The position numbers were made by a program, and so were the translations under genes. The notes below the pieces were generated by a model. The model worked only from the letters and a program-made list of their open reading frames with translations. It was not told the DNA's origin and did not search any database. A DNA stretch of 14,378 nucleotides from Chloroflexota bacterium (GTDB lineage: Bacteria; Chloroflexota; Dehalococcoidia; SM23-28-2; RBG-16-64-32): contig JADFNQ010000012.1 in NCBI GenBank assembly GCA_022563285.1, positions 1-14,378 on the forward strand, read 5' to 3'. Below, one piece after another: positions 13,705-14,378 of the stretch (position 1 is its first letter; the number at the start of each line of letters is the position of its first letter).

Positions 13705-14378
13705 ATGGGATGGATAGCGACTCGCGACCGGCGAGAGGGCGGCCAGATGCTCGTCCTCTTCGTCCTCGCCCTTGGCGTCCTCATGGGCTTCGTGGCCATG
13801 ACGGTCGACGTGGGGATGATCTTCCACGAGAGGCGTAGCCTTCAGAACGCCGCCGACGCCGCCGCCCTGGCTGGCGTCCAGGAGCTACCGGAGTCGCCCA
13901 GCGTCGCCATCGCCAAGGCCCTGGAGTATGCCGAGAAGCACGGTTTCTCGGCGGAGAGCGGCGTCACCATCACCGTGAACACCCCTTACCAGGGAGACCC
14001 CGACTCCATTGAGGTTGTTATCGAGGAAGAGATGCCGTTCGTCTTCGCCCGTGTCCTCGGGCTGAACAGCACAGCCGTGGGCGCCCGCGCCGTGGCTAGC
14101 AGCGACACCGGATCGGCTATGGGCGTCGCCTTGCTGGTGCTCAACCCCTGGGGCGGTGTCTCCTTCAACAAGGTCGGCAGCGGTGATCTGATCATCACCT
14201 CCGGCGGCGCGATCATGGTCAACGACGCCTGGACCTGGGCCACCCAGCGCTCCGGCGTCGGCGACGTCATCACCTCCGGCGGCTTCTTCCACTACTACCA
14301 GGGTGGCTGGTTCAGCGACGGCTCCGGTGAGTTCGCCCCTGAGCCTGATCCGGTGACTGTCCAGTTGCCCGACCCCCT
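13705..14378 (+). CDS. TadG-like Flp pilus/secretion protein (3' end outside window)
   Basis: The first 224 codons of a TadE/TadG-type protein are visible and stay open to the window edge. A short charged cytoplasmic start (MGWIATRDRREGGQ) leads into one TM helix (about 14-36). The hallmark of the TadG N-terminal domain comes next: VDVGMIFHERRSLQNAADAAALAG (about residues 34-57, with the NAADAAALAG core). Residues 58-135 form the usual alpha/beta region ending in GARAVASS. After that the protein becomes Gly/Ser/Asn-rich with repeated GD-(L)I-ITSGG units, suggesting a beta-helix-like extracellular part. Family members are minor pilins or envelope components of tight-adherence (Flp) systems. 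The ATG is chosen over an adjacent in-frame GTG because GGAGG is five bases away. No other tad gene is in view. Confidence 0.85.
   Translation, partial: MGWIATRDRREGGQMLVLFVLALGVLMGFVAMTVDVGMIFHERRSLQNAADAAALAGVQELPESPSVAIAKALEYAEKHGFSAESGVTITVNTPYQGDPDSIEVVIEEEMPFVFARVLGLNSTAVGARAVASSDTGSAMGVALLVLNPWGGVSFNKVGSGDLIITSGGAIMVNDAWTWATQRSGVGDVITSGGFFHYYQGGWFSDGSGEFAPEPDPVTVQLPDP
14192..14283 (+). repeat. 17-bp direct repeat in the TadG-like gene
   Basis: TCATCACCTCCGGCGGC occurs at 14192-14208 and at 14267-14283, 75 bp (25 codons) apart, encoding I-ITSGG both times. It marks a repeated coil in the predicted extracellular part. Confidence 0.75.

Overview
The window is a high-GC bacterial chromosome segment carrying ten protein genes, two of them cut by the window edges, and one tRNA gene. 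The best guess for the source is a Chloroflexota (Dehalococcoidia-like) genome. Pointers are a GAF-PAS-PAS-PAS-LuxR regulator with no kinase domain, a stand-alone BioD-like P-loop/DRTGG protein, a two-TM double-zinc-ribbon protein, a Maf with an extra cysteine tail and a TadG-like protein. This is inference from gene content; no rRNA or other marker gene is present to prove it.

Layout, left to right. (1) 1-922: the C-terminal end of a 2-oxoacid dehydrogenase E2 acyltransferase, overlapping by four bases with lipB, which supplies the lipoyl group that E2 needs. (2) 962-4774: an ABC exporter operon of the MacB/LolD/FtsX class (ATPase plus a 1004-residue double-FtsX permease). A sigma70-like promoter for it lies inside the end of lipB. 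(3) 4775-7364: an AT-richer control region, the multi-PAS LuxR-type regulator (4994-6934), and a 430-bp non-coding stretch. The right part of that stretch holds four successive hairpins ending in an intrinsic terminator, a candidate small RNA. (4) 7365-8674, minus strand: tRNA-Phe(GAA) with its own promoter, followed 32 bp later by a family III CoA-transferase that probably shares the transcript. (5) 8787-10881, plus strand: an alanine dehydrogenase with intact catalytic residues but an altered nucleotide-binding site, then a near-leaderless P-loop/DRTGG protein closed by a strong palindromic terminator. (6) 10891-11448, minus: a membrane zinc-ribbon protein, divergent from (7) 11588-13520: a TrmA/RlmD-family rRNA uracil methyltransferase and a Maf nucleotide pyrophosphatase, separated by a long imperfect inverted repeat. 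(8) 13705-end: the start of a TadG-like Flp pilus/secretion protein, whose ribosome binding site may be masked in a hairpin.

Most of the window is core metabolism and maintenance. I see no phage, transposon, CRISPR or defence genes. The least ordinary signals are the alanine dehydrogenase with Ser198-Arg199 where NAD-specific members have Asp198; the unassigned structured-RNA candidate at 7187-7357; the lipB-embedded promoter overlapped by an exact 8-bp inverted repeat; and the regulator with three tandem PAS sensors wired directly to a LuxR DNA-binding domain.
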